From Dyella sp. OK004 (GTDB taxonomy: Bacteria > Pseudomonadota > Gammaproteobacteria > Xanthomonadales > Rhodanobacteraceae): a stretch of DNA of 64,000 bases. The DNA is taken from assembly GCF_900114495.1 (NCBI RefSeq), contig NZ_FOZI01000001.1:1383469-1447468 (forward strand). The letters run 5' to 3'. This document shows positions 33,594 through 43,009 of this stretch, in pieces; the stretch's first letter is position 1, and each line of letters begins with the position of its first letter. The notes under the pieces are model-generated. The model saw only the letters and a list, made by a program, of their open reading frames with translations. It was not told the origin of the DNA and searched no databases. The position numbers and the translations under genes were made by a program.

Positions 33594-36116
33594 TCAATCA
33601 GCCGGACCCGGCGCCAGCACATCGCGCTGGCCGTTGATGCCCATCGACGAAACCAGACCGGCAGCTTCCATCGCTTCCACCAAGCGCGCGGCACGGTTGT
33701 AGCCGATACGGAACTGGCGCTGCACGGAGGAGATGGAGGCGCGACGCGAACGCAACACGAAGGCCGCCGCCTCGTCATACAGCGGATCGAGTTCGGCATC
33801 GGCGGCGTCTTCGCCAAACAGTTCGCCCGAGCCTTCGCTCGGCGGGCCGGCAAGGATCTCGTCCTTGTAGTCGGGTTCACCGTATTGCTTTAGGTGGGCC
33901 ACGACGCGATGCACTTCCTCGTCGGCCACAAAGGCGCCGTGAATGCGCTGCGGATAGCCGGTGCCGGGCGGCAGGAACAGCATGTCGCCCTGGCCGAGCA
34001 GGCTTTCCGCGCCCATCTGGTCGAGGATGGTGCGCGAGTCGATCTTGGACGAAACCTGGAACGCCACGCGTGTGGGAATGTTGGCCTTGATCAGGCCGGT
34101 GATCACATCCACCGAAGGCCGCTGCGTGGCGAGGATCAGATGGATGCCGGCGGCGCGCGCTTTCTGCGCCAGGCGCGCGATCAGCTCTTCGATCTTTTTG
34201 CCGGCGACCATCATCAGATCCGCAAGCTCGTCGATCACCACCACGATCATCGGCAGGGTATCGAGCGTCTCAGGGATTTCCGGATGCGCGGGGAATGGGT
34301 TGAGCAATGGAAGGGCCGCAGCCTTGGCCTCACGGATCTTCTGGTTGTAGCCGGCAAGGTTGCGCACGCGCAGCTCGGACATCAGGCGATAGCGGTTCTC
34401 CATTTCCGCCACGCACCAGGCCAGCGCGTTGGCGGCCAGCTTCATATCGGTCACCACCGGCGCCAGCAGATGCGGAATGCCCTCGTACACCGAGAGTTCC
34501 AGCATTTTCGGATCGATCATGATCATGCGCACGTCGTCGGGCGTGGCCTTGTACAACATGGACAAAATCATGGCGTTCACCGCCACCGACTTGCCCGAAC
34601 CCGTGGTGCCGGCCACCAGCATGTGCGGTGCGCGCGCGAGGTCGGCCACTACCGGTTCGCCGGTGATGCCCTTGCCCATCGCCAGTGTAAGCAGGGAATC
34701 CGAACCGCGGTATTCGGTGGAGTCGAGAATTTCCGACAGCGCGATCATCTGCCGCTGCTCGTTCGGCAATTCCAGACCCATGCAAGTCTTGCCTGGAATA
34801 GTCTCCACCACGCGGATGGAAGTGCGCCCAAGACCGCGCGCGAGATCTTTCATCAGCGCCACGATCTGATTACCGCGCACGCCCACGGCAGGTTCGACTT
34901 CAAAGCGGGTAATGACCGGGCCAGCCGACGCGCCAACCACCGTCACCGGCACCTTGAACTCACGCAGGCGCTGCTCGATCAGTTCGCTGGTCTCGGCGAG
35001 CTGCGCTTCGCCGACCAGGGTGGATTCGAGTGCTGCACCGCTCAGCAGTGACAACGGCGGCAGCATCGCTGACGCGCGCTGACGCGAAGGGCTCGTCACC
35101 GGTTCTACAACGGTTGCAGCGGGTTCGTCGTCATTGGCGGCGACAAATCGACCACGCACAGGAGCGGTCGCTCGTGCGACCTGCGGTGCTGGCATGAAAT
35201 CCAATGCTTTGTCCGATGCCTCTATCGATGTTGTGTCTATCGATTCGTTGTCGATATGGGCGGACTCCGGTGACGCCAGCGAGATCGGAGCCTCATCGAG
35301 GATGGTATTGGCATGCACAGGTGATGCAATCTCGACCGGAGCATCCATGCGAACCGATGGCTCGGTGTCATAGGCCGGAGCGGTTCGCGCCGTGGCTGCA
35401 GCCATGGCGGCAGCGATCCGGGCGGTGGATACCGATGGAGCTACCGGAGCTGGCCGCGCATTCTTCGGCTGCAGCCAAGGCTCGCGGATGACCCGCTCGC
35501 GAACTGGGGCGTGCGGTCGATGCAACATGGTGGGCGCTGAAGTGATGGACGCCGTTGACGTCCGCTCTATCGAGAGCGATGGAGCACTAGCCACCGGCGC
35601 CATAGGTTGCCGGGCAGCTGCTTGAGCATGGCGACGGGTCGTCGATGCGGTGCCGGCGCGGCGCACGGCACCGCGCGCGCGCTGATGACCGAATCGCCCC
35701 TTCAGCGGCGTGACGATTTTTTCCAGCAAGCCAGCAAGCAGGTCGACCTTGGCCGAGGTCTGCGCGAAAGCGGATCGCCAGGAGACGCCTGGATACCAGC
35801 GCAACGAAACGACGAGCAGCGCGAGCATCAACACGACGGACAGCGCAGTGCCAAACATGGCGCTGAAGATATGGGCCAACGCACGACAGACCACGCCACC
35901 CGCGGTCGGATCATCGGTGTAATGCGCGACGACCAAGCCTTCGAGCGTGGCACTCGCCAGCAGTACAAGCAGCCCGCCCAGCCAGAAACGGATTGTCCCC
36001 TCGCCACCCACCGGGCGTTGGCGGCCTTTGGCCATGGCGGCGCGGATGACGCGCCAGATCAGCGGGATAAACCAGAGAGTGGACAGCCCGAAGGCGCTGA
36101 AGAAAAAAGTGAGCAT
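33594..36116 (-). CDS. ftsK: FtsK/SpoIIIE-type DNA translocase, short N terminus
   Basis: An 840-residue membrane-anchored DNA pump. About three hydrophobic segments cover residues 1-105, a long linker rich in Ala, Pro, Thr and Ser runs to about 400, and the alpha/beta RecA-type motor follows with Walker A GTTGSGKS near residues 503-510 and an [13 protein letters not shown] Walker B. A C-terminal winged-helix gamma domain ([17 protein letters not shown]) recognises KOPS. Canonical FtsK has four N-terminal helices and the first seems absent; an in-frame stop lies 10 codons upstream, so no longer start is available. It may be a second translocase beside a canonical FtsK elsewhere. Confidence 0.88.
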   Translation of the reverse strand: MLTFFFSAFGLSTLWFIPLIWRVIRAAMAKGRQRPVGGEGTIRFWLGGLLVLLASATLEGLVVAHYTDDPTAGGVVCRALAHIFSAMFGTALSVVLMLALLVVSLRWYPGVSWRSAFAQTSAKVDLLAGLLEKIVTPLKGRFGHQRARGAVRRAGTASTTRRHAQAAARQPMAPVASAPSLSIERTSTASITSAPTMLHRPHAPVRERVIREPWLQPKNARPAPVAPSVSTARIAAAMAAATARTAPAYDTEPSVRMDAPVEIASPVHANTILDEAPISLASPESAHIDNESIDTTSIEASDKALDFMPAPQVARATAPVRGRFVAANDDEPAATVVEPVTSPSRQRASAMLPPLSLLSGAALESTLVGEAQLAETSELIEQRLREFKVPVTVVGASAGPVITRFEVEPAVGVRGNQIVALMKDLARGLGRTSIRVVETIPGKTCMGLELPNEQRQMIALSEILDSTEYRGSDSLLTLAMGKGITGEPVVADLARAPHMLVAGTTGSGKSVAVNAMILSMLYKATPDDVRMIMIDPKMLELSVYEGIPHLLAPVVTDMKLAANALAWCVAEMENRYRLMSELRVRNLAGYNQKIREAKAAALPLLNPFPAHPEIPETLDTLPMIVVVIDELADLMMVAGKKIEELIARLAQKARAAGIHLILATQRPSVDVITGLIKANIPTRVAFQVSSKIDSRTILDQMGAESLLGQGDMLFLPPGTGYPQRIHGAFVADEEVHRVVAHLKQYGEPDYKDEILAGPPSEGSGELFGEDAADAELDPLYDEAAAFVLRSRRASISSVQRQFRIGYNRAARLVEAMEAAGLVSSMGINGQRDVLAPGPAD

Positions 36117-36233
36117 GCCTAGGTTTGTTCGTGCGCGCCTGCAAACTCAGCATGTTAGCGCCACAGCGTCACGAACGTCAGCAGATTGTTCTGTAACGGG
36201 CTGTTATTCCTGAGACGTATCGATGGACAGCGC

Positions 36234-37577
36234 CTACTTGCCGATGCAGAACGAGCTAAAGATCGCACCCAGCAAGTCATCACTGCTGTAGGTGCCCGTG
36301 ATCTCGCCTAGTGCATGCTGCGCCTGGCGCAGTTCCTCCGCGGCGAGTTCGCCGGCGCGGGTAGCCAGCAGAACATCGGCGGCGCTCTCGAGATGGACGG
36401 CGACCTGTTCCAGCGCCAGCACATGGCGTCGTCGCGCGCTGAAGGCGCCTTCGCCGCTACCTGCACCTGCGAGCTGCTTGAGATGATCGCGCAGCGCGTC
36501 CAGGCCTTCGCCGGTTTTCGCCGAGGCCCAGACCCAGATGGCGTCGGCACGCGTTTCGTAACGCGCGTGCGCCTGGGCCAGGTCGATCTTGTTGATCAGC
36601 ACCAGGCGTTCGACGCTGGCGGGCAGATCGCTGAGCAGGGCGAGGTCGTGCTCGGCGTGCTGTGCGTCGGTAACCAGCAGGGCAACATCGGCCCGTGCGA
36701 GTTCGCCATGCGCGCGGCGCACGCCTTCGCGTTCTACCGGATCATTGGTTTCGCGCAGGCCGGCCGTATCTGCCAACTCCAGCGCCACCCCATCCAGGCT
36801 GAGGCTTTCGCGCAGCACATCGCGAGTGGTGCCGGCGATGTCGGTGACGATGGCGCGCTCGCTGCCCGCCAGCGCATTGAGCAGGCTGGACTTGCCAGCG
36901 TTGGGGCGCCCGATGATCGCGACACGCAAACCATCGTTGAGGCGCACACCGCGTTGCGCCTCGCGCAGCAAATCGGCCAATTGCTCGCGCAAGGCATCGA
37001 GCTGGCGCGTAATGGCGGGATCGGCGAGAAAGTCGATCTCCTCTTCCGGGAAATCGATCGCCGCTTCGATATGCACACGCAACGCGATTAGTGCCTGCAG
37101 CAAGGCATCGACCTTGCGCGAGAACATACCTTCCATCGAGTGTAGCGCGGCGCGCGCACCGGCCTGCGAACGCGCGGCGATCAGATCAGCGACCGCTTCG
37201 GCCTGGGCCAGATCCATCTTGCCGTTGAGAAACGCGCGTTCGGTGAATTCACCGGGGCGTGCCAACCGTGCGCCAAGCTGACATACACGGCGCAACAAGC
37301 CGTCGAGTAACACGGTACTGCCATGTCCCTGCAGTTCCAGCACGTGCTCGCCGGTGTAGGAGGCCGGCGCGGGGAAGTACAACAGCAAGCCTCGATCAAT
37401 GAGTTCGCCGTGCGCGTCGTGAAACGCTGAGAAATGCGCATGACGCGGCTGTGGGTCGCGGCCAAGCAGTTGCCGCGCGATCGCCGGTACGGCCGGACCC
37501 GAGACGCGCAACACACCCACACCAGCAGCGCCTGGGGCACTGGCGATCGCGGCGATGGTGTCGACGGCGGAAGTCAT
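36234..37577 (-). CDS. mnmE: tRNA modification GTPase MnmE
   Basis: A 447-residue enzyme that works with MnmG to form 5-carboxymethylaminomethyluridine derivatives at tRNA wobble U34. An N-terminal folate-binding domain (about 1-120), a helical domain and a central GTPase (G1 GRPNAGKSS near 225, G3 DTAGL) are present, and the essential C-terminal FCIGK is exact. It lies downstream of yidC in the usual rpmH-rnpA-yidC-mnmE order, but a strong terminator between yidC and mnmE suggests a separate promoter. Confidence 0.97.
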   Translation of the reverse strand: MTSAVDTIAAIASAPGAAGVGVLRVSGPAVPAIARQLLGRDPQPRHAHFSAFHDAHGELIDRGLLLYFPAPASYTGEHVLELQGHGSTVLLDGLLRRVCQLGARLARPGEFTERAFLNGKMDLAQAEAVADLIAARSQAGARAALHSMEGMFSRKVDALLQALIALRVHIEAAIDFPEEEIDFLADPAITRQLDALREQLADLLREAQRGVRLNDGLRVAIIGRPNAGKSSLLNALAGSERAIVTDIAGTTRDVLRESLSLDGVALELADTAGLRETNDPVEREGVRRAHGELARADVALLVTDAQHAEHDLALLSDLPASVERLVLINKIDLAQAHARYETRADAIWVWASAKTGEGLDALRDHLKQLAGAGSGEGAFSARRRHVLALEQVAVHLESAADVLLATRAGELAAEELRQAQHALGEITGTYSSDDLLGAIFSSFCIGK

Positions 37578-37650
37578 AGCGAACGTCGCGTAGCGGAATC
37601 GGCGGGATTATCGCTGCGCAAGGCAGCCCGGAAGCAAACGATGCAAAAAG

Positions 37651-37674
37651 AAAAGGCCGCTTGCGCGGCCTTTT
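37651..37674 (-). terminator. Intrinsic terminator of the rpmH-rnpA-yidC operon
   Basis: A 10-bp stem AAAAGGCCGC / GCGGCCTTTT (37651-37660 with 37665-37674) and TTGC loop, 3 bp after the yidC stop. On the minus strand it is followed by CTTTTTG, giving a good T-rich tail. Confidence 0.9.
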
Positions 37675-37677
37675 CGG

Positions 37678-39393
37678 TCAGGCGGCCTTGGCCTTGTGAT
37701 CGGCACGATCCACCTGGCGAGTGATGAACCACTGCTGCGCCAGGCTGGTGGCGCCGTTGATCACCCAGTACAGCACCAGGCCGGCCGGGAAGAAGGCGAA
37801 CATCACCGCGAACAGAATCGGCATCACCTTCATCATCTTGGCCTGGGCCGGATCCATGCCGGTGGTCGGCGTGAGCCACTGGGTGGCCATCATCACCGCC
37901 ACATAGATCGCCGGCAGCACAAAGAACGGATCGGGTGCGGACAAGTCGTGGATCCAGCCGAAGAATGGCGCCTGGCGCAGCTCCACGCTTTCCATCAGTA
38001 CGCGGTACAGGCCAAGGAATACCGGGAAGGTCACCAGGATCGGCAAGCAGCCGGCCATCGGATTGACCTTCTCCTTCTTGTACAGCTCCATCATGGCCTG
38101 CTGCATCTTCATCTTGTCGTCGCCGTAACGCTCCTTGAGCGCGGCGACGCGCGGCTGCAGCTTGCGCATCCTGGCGCCGGAGCGGAACTGCGCGGCGGTG
38201 AGCTTCCACAGCGCGGCCTTCAGCAACAGCACCAGCAGAATGATCGCCACGCCCCAGTTGCCACTGATCGCATGCAGCTTGGACAGCAGCCAGTGCAGCG
38301 GCTGCGCGATGACGGTGAGCCAGCCGTAATTGGTGGACAGCTCAAGGCCCGGCGCGATCTGGTCCAGCGTGCCCTGCAGTTTCGGGCCGATGTACAAGCG
38401 CGTGCTGCTGGTGGCGCTCTGGCCCGGCGCGACGCTGAGCGAGGGGCCCACGGCGCGGATCAGGTAAAGCGGCTGCGCGGTATCCGGATTGACGATGCTG
38501 GTGGAGTAGGTGTTCTGCTCCTGCGTCGGCGGAATCCACGCGACGAAGAAGTAATGCTGCAGCATCTCGGCCCAGCCGCCGGTGATCGCGCGATTCAGCG
38601 GCTTCTTCTGGAAGTCAGCGAATGGCAGCGTCTCGTACTTGTCTTGCGGGCTGTACCAGGCGGCGCCGAGGAAGCTGTGCGCCGCCGGGTCGGTGTAGTT
38701 CTGGTACCAAGTGCGGTTGTTCGGCGGGGCGATGCGCTGCAACTGCTCGTAGGCATTGCCTTGCCAGGCCACGCTGGCGCCGTTGTCGATCTTCTGATCC
38801 AGCGTGACGGTGTAGCTGCCGCGCTTGAGCACATACGTCTTGGTGACCTTGAGGCCGGATGCATCCTGCCAGGTCAGGTCGACCTTCAGCTCATCTTGTC
38901 CTTCGGCGAGCGCATAGTTGGTCTGCGCGCTCTGGAACACGGAAAGATGCGTCGGCGCCACCGGGCTGTTCGCGTTCTGCACGGTGGTCAGGCCGTTCTG
39001 CGCGATAAAGAAATGCGCCTGCTCATCATCCAGCAGACGTACCGGCGCCGGATCGGGATCCTTCTTGGTGCGAGGTTCCGACGGGTAGTGCATCAGCTCG
39101 GAACGCACCACGCTGCCACCGCGGGTGTCGATGGTGAGACGCAACACGTCGGTGCTGATGGTGATCAGCTGGGCCGGTGCGTTGGTGGTGCTACCGCTGG
39201 GGGGCGCGGAGGGCGTGCTGCTTGCGGTCGCACCGGGCACGCTGCTCTCTGCGCTTGGCACGGCTCCGCTACTGGCGGCGCTGGCCACGGCGGCAGGGGC
39301 CGGCTGGGGTGCGTAATCCTTCTCCCAGGCCATCCATAGCAAATAAGCCACGGCAAGCAGGGCGAAGATAAGAAACGTGCGCGTTTGATTCAT
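37678..39393 (-). CDS. yidC: Membrane protein insertase YidC
   Basis: A 571-residue inner-membrane insertase/chaperone for Sec-dependent and independent proteins. MNQTRTFLIFALLAVAYLLWMAWEKDY-like first helix, then a large periplasmic beta domain (about 60-350) and the conserved five-helix C-terminal part including YKKEKVNPMAGCLPIL. Start at 39393 (MNQT) is chosen over the longer frame at 39423. The position after rnpA is canonical. The gene usually placed between rnpA and yidC, yidD, is missing here; only about 60 bp separate the two. Confidence 0.97.
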   Translation of the reverse strand: MNQTRTFLIFALLAVAYLLWMAWEKDYAPQPAPAAVASAASSGAVPSAESSVPGATASSTPSAPPSGSTTNAPAQLITISTDVLRLTIDTRGGSVVRSELMHYPSEPRTKKDPDPAPVRLLDDEQAHFFIAQNGLTTVQNANSPVAPTHLSVFQSAQTNYALAEGQDELKVDLTWQDASGLKVTKTYVLKRGSYTVTLDQKIDNGASVAWQGNAYEQLQRIAPPNNRTWYQNYTDPAAHSFLGAAWYSPQDKYETLPFADFQKKPLNRAITGGWAEMLQHYFFVAWIPPTQEQNTYSTSIVNPDTAQPLYLIRAVGPSLSVAPGQSATSSTRLYIGPKLQGTLDQIAPGLELSTNYGWLTVIAQPLHWLLSKLHAISGNWGVAIILLVLLLKAALWKLTAAQFRSGARMRKLQPRVAALKERYGDDKMKMQQAMMELYKKEKVNPMAGCLPILVTFPVFLGLYRVLMESVELRQAPFFGWIHDLSAPDPFFVLPAIYVAVMMATQWLTPTTGMDPAQAKMMKVMPILFAVMFAFFPAGLVLYWVINGATSLAQQWFITRQVDRADHKAKAA

Positions 39394-39453
39394 CGCGAAG
39401 CAGATCCGGTAACGCCGCGACACGCTGCCGCGGAAGGGCGGGAAGAATAAAGG

Positions 39454-39849
39454 TCAACGCGCGATTGTGCCGGCCGCATCGTCTGGCTTCAACGTAAGAC
39501 GGGACTGCTGCGACAACAGCTTCTTCCACAACAGGTCGATCTCGGCCAGCAATTCTGGGCCGGGCAGGCTGGCGGCCTGCTCGCGGGCCATCACCAGCAT
39601 GTCCACGGCAGGAAGCTGGTGGCGGATCTTGCGAAAGGATTCGCGCAGGAGACGTTTGATGCGATTGCGCTCGACCGCGCGCTTGGATACGCGCTTGGAA
39701 ATGGCCAGGCCGAGCCGGGCGTGATCGAGCCCGTTGCTGCGATAACGCACAGAAAAACAGCGGCCGCCGAGGCGGCCGCTGGCATTTCGCATCGCAGCGA
39801 AGTCACCGGCGCGACGGATCCGCGCCTCGCGCGGCAGTCCGGCACGCAT
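39454..39849 (-). CDS. rnpA: Ribonuclease P protein component
   Basis: A 131-residue basic protein that assists the RNase P RNA in trimming tRNA 5' ends. The signature RNR motif occurs in KRAVERNRIKRLLRESFRK, and the FSVRYRSNGL strand fits. Start at 39849 (ATG) is preferred; an in-frame GTG lies one codon upstream at 39852. Its start is only 10 bp from the rpmH stop, so both are on one transcript from the strong rpmH promoter. The C-terminal tail beyond about 115 is variable. Confidence 0.95.
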   Translation of the reverse strand: MRAGLPREARIRRAGDFAAMRNASGRLGGRCFSVRYRSNGLDHARLGLAISKRVSKRAVERNRIKRLLRESFRKIRHQLPAVDMLVMAREQAASLPGPELLAEIDLLWKKLLSQQSRLTLKPDDAAGTIAR

Positions 39850-39859
39850 CACAGTGATC

Positions 39860-39997
39860 TTACGGGATCAGGCGCTTGCGGCCCTTGGCACGACGGGCGT
39901 TGAGGATCTTGCGACCATCGGCCGTGGCCATACGAGCACGAAAGCCGTGCGTGCGGGCGCGCTTGAGCTTGCTGGGCTGGAAGGTCCGCTTCGACAT
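39860..39997 (-). CDS. rpmH: Ribosomal protein L34
   Basis: A 45-residue ribosomal protein of the large subunit. The reading is [19 protein letters not shown], then [20 protein letters not shown] and RKRLIP, a standard proteobacterial L34. A perfect AGGAGG site precedes the ATG. It is too short for a 60-residue filter. It is the first gene of the rpmH-rnpA-yidC operon and lies 205 bp upstream of the divergent dnaA. Confidence 0.98.
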   Translation of the reverse strand: MSKRTFQPSKLKRARTHGFRARMATADGRKILNARRAKGRKRLIP

Positions 39998-40036
39998 GGC
40001 TTCCTCCTATTCGGTATGTGGGTAAAAAGGTTGGAA

Positions 40037-40066
40037 ATTATGCGGGCCATCTGGCGGAGATGTCAA
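40037..40066 (-). promoter_or_regulatory. rpmH promoter (minus strand)
   Basis: On the minus strand, TTGACA (40061-40066) and CATAAT (40037-40042) are separated by 18 bp, a near-consensus sigma-70 promoter. It would start transcription about 30 nt before the rpmH ATG. Confidence 0.85.
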
Positions 40067-40096
40067 ATCCCCGCCAAAACCGAGGTTTGCGGGACC

Positions 40097-40117
40097 TGTG
40101 GATAATTGTGTGGATAT
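40097..40117. promoter_or_regulatory. Two DnaA boxes upstream of dnaA
   Basis: TGTGGATAA at 40097-40105 is a perfect DnaA box in reverse orientation, and TGTGGATAT at 40109-40117 is a one-mismatch box, 12 bp apart. They lie about 90-105 bp before the dnaA start and fit DnaA autoregulation of dnaA and the divergent rpmH operon. Confidence 0.8.
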
Positions 40118-40202
40118 ACCCTGGCGGAGAACCGGTAACCTGCTGTTAGACTTCCTGGTCCACCCTGCGCGCAAGCGCCCCTGCTGTGGCTGAAGAATAC
40201 CC

Positions 40203-41555
40203 ATGAGTGATCTGTGGCGACGCTGTCTTGAGCGTCTCGAAGGCGAGTTGAGCGCCGAAGACCTGCATACCTGGCTGATGCCGCTGCAGGCTCGCGACGA
40301 CACGCTGGGACTGCAGCTGTTCGCCCCGAATCCGTACACGCTGGACACTGTGCGCGAGCGCTATCTGCCGCGCATCGAGGCCATGCTGACCCAACTTACC
40401 GGCCACGAGCTTTCGGTGCGTCTGGAAGTGGGTTCCAGCGCGGCCCGTGTGCCGCCGCGCCCCGCTTCAGCCATGCCGCGCCCGGTCGCCGCACCTGCGG
40501 TGGCCGAACCTGCGCCGCCAGCACCTGTCCACTTCAACCACAACCTGGATCCGCACTACACCTTCGAAACCTTCGTCGAAGGCAAGTCCAACCAGCTGGG
40601 CAAGGCGGCGGCCATGCAGGTCGCAATGAATCCGGGCCGCGCGTACAACCCGTTGCTGCTGTACGGCGGTACCGGCCTCGGTAAAACCCACTTGATGCAC
40701 GCCGCCGGCAATCTGATGCGCGAGCGCAATCCCGAGTTCAAGGTGCTGTATCTGCGCTCGGAACAGTTCGTCGGCTCGATGATCGAAGCGCTGCGCACCA
40801 AGAGCATGGATGAATTTAAGCGCCGCTTCCGTTCGGTGGACGCGCTGCTGATCGACGACATCCAGTTCTTCGCCGGCAAGGACACCACGCAGGAAGAGTT
40901 CTTCCACACCTTCAACGCGTTATTCGAATCCAAGCAGCAGATCATCCTGACTTGCGACCGCTACCCTAAAGAGGTTGACAAGCTGGAGCCGCGCTTGAAG
41001 TCGCGCCTTGGCTGGGGTCTGTCGGTAGCGATCGAACCGCCGGATTTCGAGACCCGCGCGGCAATCCTGCTATCCAAGGCGCACGACAAGGGTGTGGCGG
41101 TGAGCGAGAACGTGGCGATGCTGCTCGCCAAGCGCATCCGCTCCAACGTGCGCGACCTCGAAGGCGCGCTCAACACGCTCGCGGCGCGCGCCAATTTCTA
41201 TGGCAAGCCGATCACCACCGAGTTCGCGGAGGAAACCCTGCGCGATCTGCTGGCTACGCACGCGCAGGCCGTCACGGTGCCGAATATCCAGAAGATCGTC
41301 GCCGACTATTACCAGGTTCGTCTGCAGGACCTGCTCTCCAAGCGACGCGTGCGCTCCCTGGCGCGTCCGCGCCAGATTGCAATGTCGCTGTCGAAAGAGC
41401 TGACCGAACACAGTTTGCCGGAGATTGGCGATGCTTTCGGTGGACGTGACCACACGACGGTGCTGCACGCCTGTCGCACCATCAAGAAGCTGTGCGAAAC
41501 CGATACGCGCATGCGTCAGGACTGGGAACAGCTCATCCGAATTCTCACCGGTTGA
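40203..41555 (+). CDS. dnaA: Chromosomal replication initiator DnaA
   Basis: A 450-residue initiator AAA+ ATPase. Domain I (residues 1-90), a short Pro/Ala-rich linker, the AAA+ core with Walker [11 protein letters not shown] near residues 155-163 and Walker [10 protein letters not shown], and the C-terminal DNA-binding helix-turn-helix with the signature [13 protein letters not shown] are all clear. It binds DnaA boxes to unwind oriC; the boxes flank the gene on both sides here. The start at 40203 is the only ATG compatible with domain I. dnaN follows after the oriC-like spacer. Confidence 0.99.
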   Translation: MSDLWRRCLERLEGELSAEDLHTWLMPLQARDDTLGLQLFAPNPYTLDTVRERYLPRIEAMLTQLTGHELSVRLEVGSSAARVPPRPASAMPRPVAAPAVAEPAPPAPVHFNHNLDPHYTFETFVEGKSNQLGKAAAMQVAMNPGRAYNPLLLYGGTGLGKTHLMHAAGNLMRERNPEFKVLYLRSEQFVGSMIEALRTKSMDEFKRRFRSVDALLIDDIQFFAGKDTTQEEFFHTFNALFESKQQIILTCDRYPKEVDKLEPRLKSRLGWGLSVAIEPPDFETRAAILLSKAHDKGVAVSENVAMLLAKRIRSNVRDLEGALNTLAARANFYGKPITTEFAEETLRDLLATHAQAVTVPNIQKIVADYYQVRLQDLLSKRRVRSLARPRQIAMSLSKELTEHSLPEIGDAFGGRDHTTVLHACRTIKKLCETDTRMRQDWEQLIRILTG

Positions 41556-41811
41556 TCTCGGATTTTGCCGGATCTTGGATAAGCGCTTGAAAAGCAGGGG
41601 TAGAAGCTGTGGATAATAGGTGGATGGTTTAGGGCTCCCCAGTTATCCACAAGTGACCCACACTCTGCGGGCCCTTTCGATCACACCGATTTATTTCTTT
41701 AAGTTTTTGTTTTTGAAAGAAAAAATCGAATTTTCGAGTTATCCACGGCACCTACCACCACTACAAAACTTCTTTTAAAAACAGAACAGCAGGTTTAGGG
41801 GAAGCGCCTAC
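41556..41811. other. oriC-type region between dnaA and dnaN
   Basis: This 256-bp spacer carries DnaA boxes: TGTGGATAA at 41608-41616 (perfect, reverse), TTATCCACA at 41643-41651 (perfect), and TTATCCACG at 41739-41747 (one mismatch). Between the second and third lies a very AT-rich stretch (about 41690-41735, runs of T and A) suited to unwinding, in an otherwise GC-rich chromosome. This is the layout expected for the origin in Xanthomonadales and other gammaproteobacteria with dnaA-dnaN origins. The dnaN promoter must also lie here. Confidence 0.85.
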
Positions 41812-42912
41812 ATGCAATTCAGCATCCAACGAGAAGCTCTGCTCAAGCCGTTGCAGCAAGTCGTAGGCGTCGTCGAACGCCGTCAAACGCTGCCGGTACT
41901 TGCCAATCTGCTGGTCAAAGTCGCCGACGGGAAACTCTCGCTTACCGGCACCGATCTGGAAGTGGAAATGGTCGCTACCACGGAAGCTGAAAAGCTGACC
42001 GACGGCGAAACCACTATTCCTGCGCGAAAGTTGTTCGATATCGTTCGCGCGCTGCCCGACGGAGCTCGTATCGAGCTGAAGCTCAACGGCGATCGTGTAG
42101 CACTCAATGCTGGTCGCAGTCGCTTCACGTTGGCTACTCTGCCGGCTACCGAGTTTCCGACCATCGATGAGATCGAGCTGGTCGAACGGGTGAGCCTGCC
42201 GGAAGAAGTCCTCCGCGATTTGATGGAACGCACCGCTTTCGCGATGGCGAACCAGGATGTGCGTTATTACTTGAACGGCATGCTGCTCGATTTGCAGGAA
42301 CACACGCTACGTTGCGTGGCCACCGACGGTCATCGCCTGGCGTTGAAGGAAACCCAGCTGGATAGCAAGGTTTCGACTCGTCGCCAGATCATCATTCCGC
42401 GCAAAGGCGTGAACGAGTTGGTGGGCTTGTTCGAGACCGGCGAAGGGCTAGTCGAGCTGGAATTCGGACGGAATCATTTGCGAGTTCGTCGCGGTGACGT
42501 GGTGTTTACGTCGAAGCTGATTGATGGTCGGTTCCCCGATTACGAGGCGGTGATTCCGCTTGGTGCGGACAAGAGCGCCACTCTGGATCGCGAAGTACTG
42601 CGGGGCGCCTTGCAGCGTGCAGCGATTCTTTCCAACGAGAAGTACCGCGGCGTAAAGCTGGAACTGTCGCCGGGCAAGCTGCGTATCGTGGCCCACAACC
42701 CGGAGCAGGAAGAGGCGGTCGAAGAACTTGAGGCCGAGACTGTGGTTTCTGACCTGGCCGTGGGTTTCAACGTTGGCTATCTGCTTGATGCGTTGTCCGC
42801 CCTGCGCGGCGAAAAGGCCCGTTTGAACCTGCGTGACGCCCAATCCAGCTGCCTGGTGCAAGAGCACGATAGCGAGCAGGCACGGCACGTGATCATGCCG
42901 CTGCGCCTTTGA
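41812..42912 (+). CDS. dnaN: DNA polymerase III beta sliding clamp
   Basis: A 366-residue ring protein that tethers DNA polymerase III. The start MQFSIQREALLKPLQQV and the internal NARKLF-type motif (TIPARKLFDIVRALPDG), RYYLNGMLL, and the C-terminal VIMPLRL are typical. The length matches E. coli DnaN (366). The ATG at 41812 is preceded by AGGGGAAG. It is followed by recF after 97 bp containing a hairpin. Confidence 0.98.
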   Translation: MQFSIQREALLKPLQQVVGVVERRQTLPVLANLLVKVADGKLSLTGTDLEVEMVATTEAEKLTDGETTIPARKLFDIVRALPDGARIELKLNGDRVALNAGRSRFTLATLPATEFPTIDEIELVERVSLPEEVLRDLMERTAFAMANQDVRYYLNGMLLDLQEHTLRCVATDGHRLALKETQLDSKVSTRRQIIIPRKGVNELVGLFETGEGLVELEFGRNHLRVRRGDVVFTSKLIDGRFPDYEAVIPLGADKSATLDREVLRGALQRAAILSNEKYRGVKLELSPGKLRIVAHNPEQEEAVEELEAETVVSDLAVGFNVGYLLDALSALRGEKARLNLRDAQSSCLVQEHDSEQARHVIMPLRL

Positions 42913-42955
42913 CGGAAGTGCGTGTGCACGCCAATTGGCGTAGGAAGAACAAGGC

Positions 42956-42995
42956 AACGCCGGAGTCGTCGCGAGACACTCCGGCGTTCTTGCTT
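42956..42995 (+). terminator. Hairpin between dnaN and recF
   Basis: A perfect 11-bp inverted repeat (42956-42966 with 42978-42988) and 11-nt loop, followed by TTCTTGCTTG. It is located 44 bp after the dnaN stop and 20 bp before recF, so it may be an intrinsic terminator or attenuator reducing recF expression. Confidence 0.65.
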
Positions 42996-43009
42996 GTGGG
43001 GTTAGGGAA

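Noticed and set aside
37696-39339. 547-codon plus-strand frame over yidC
   Set aside because: Antisense to yidC; no family resemblance and no initiation signal.
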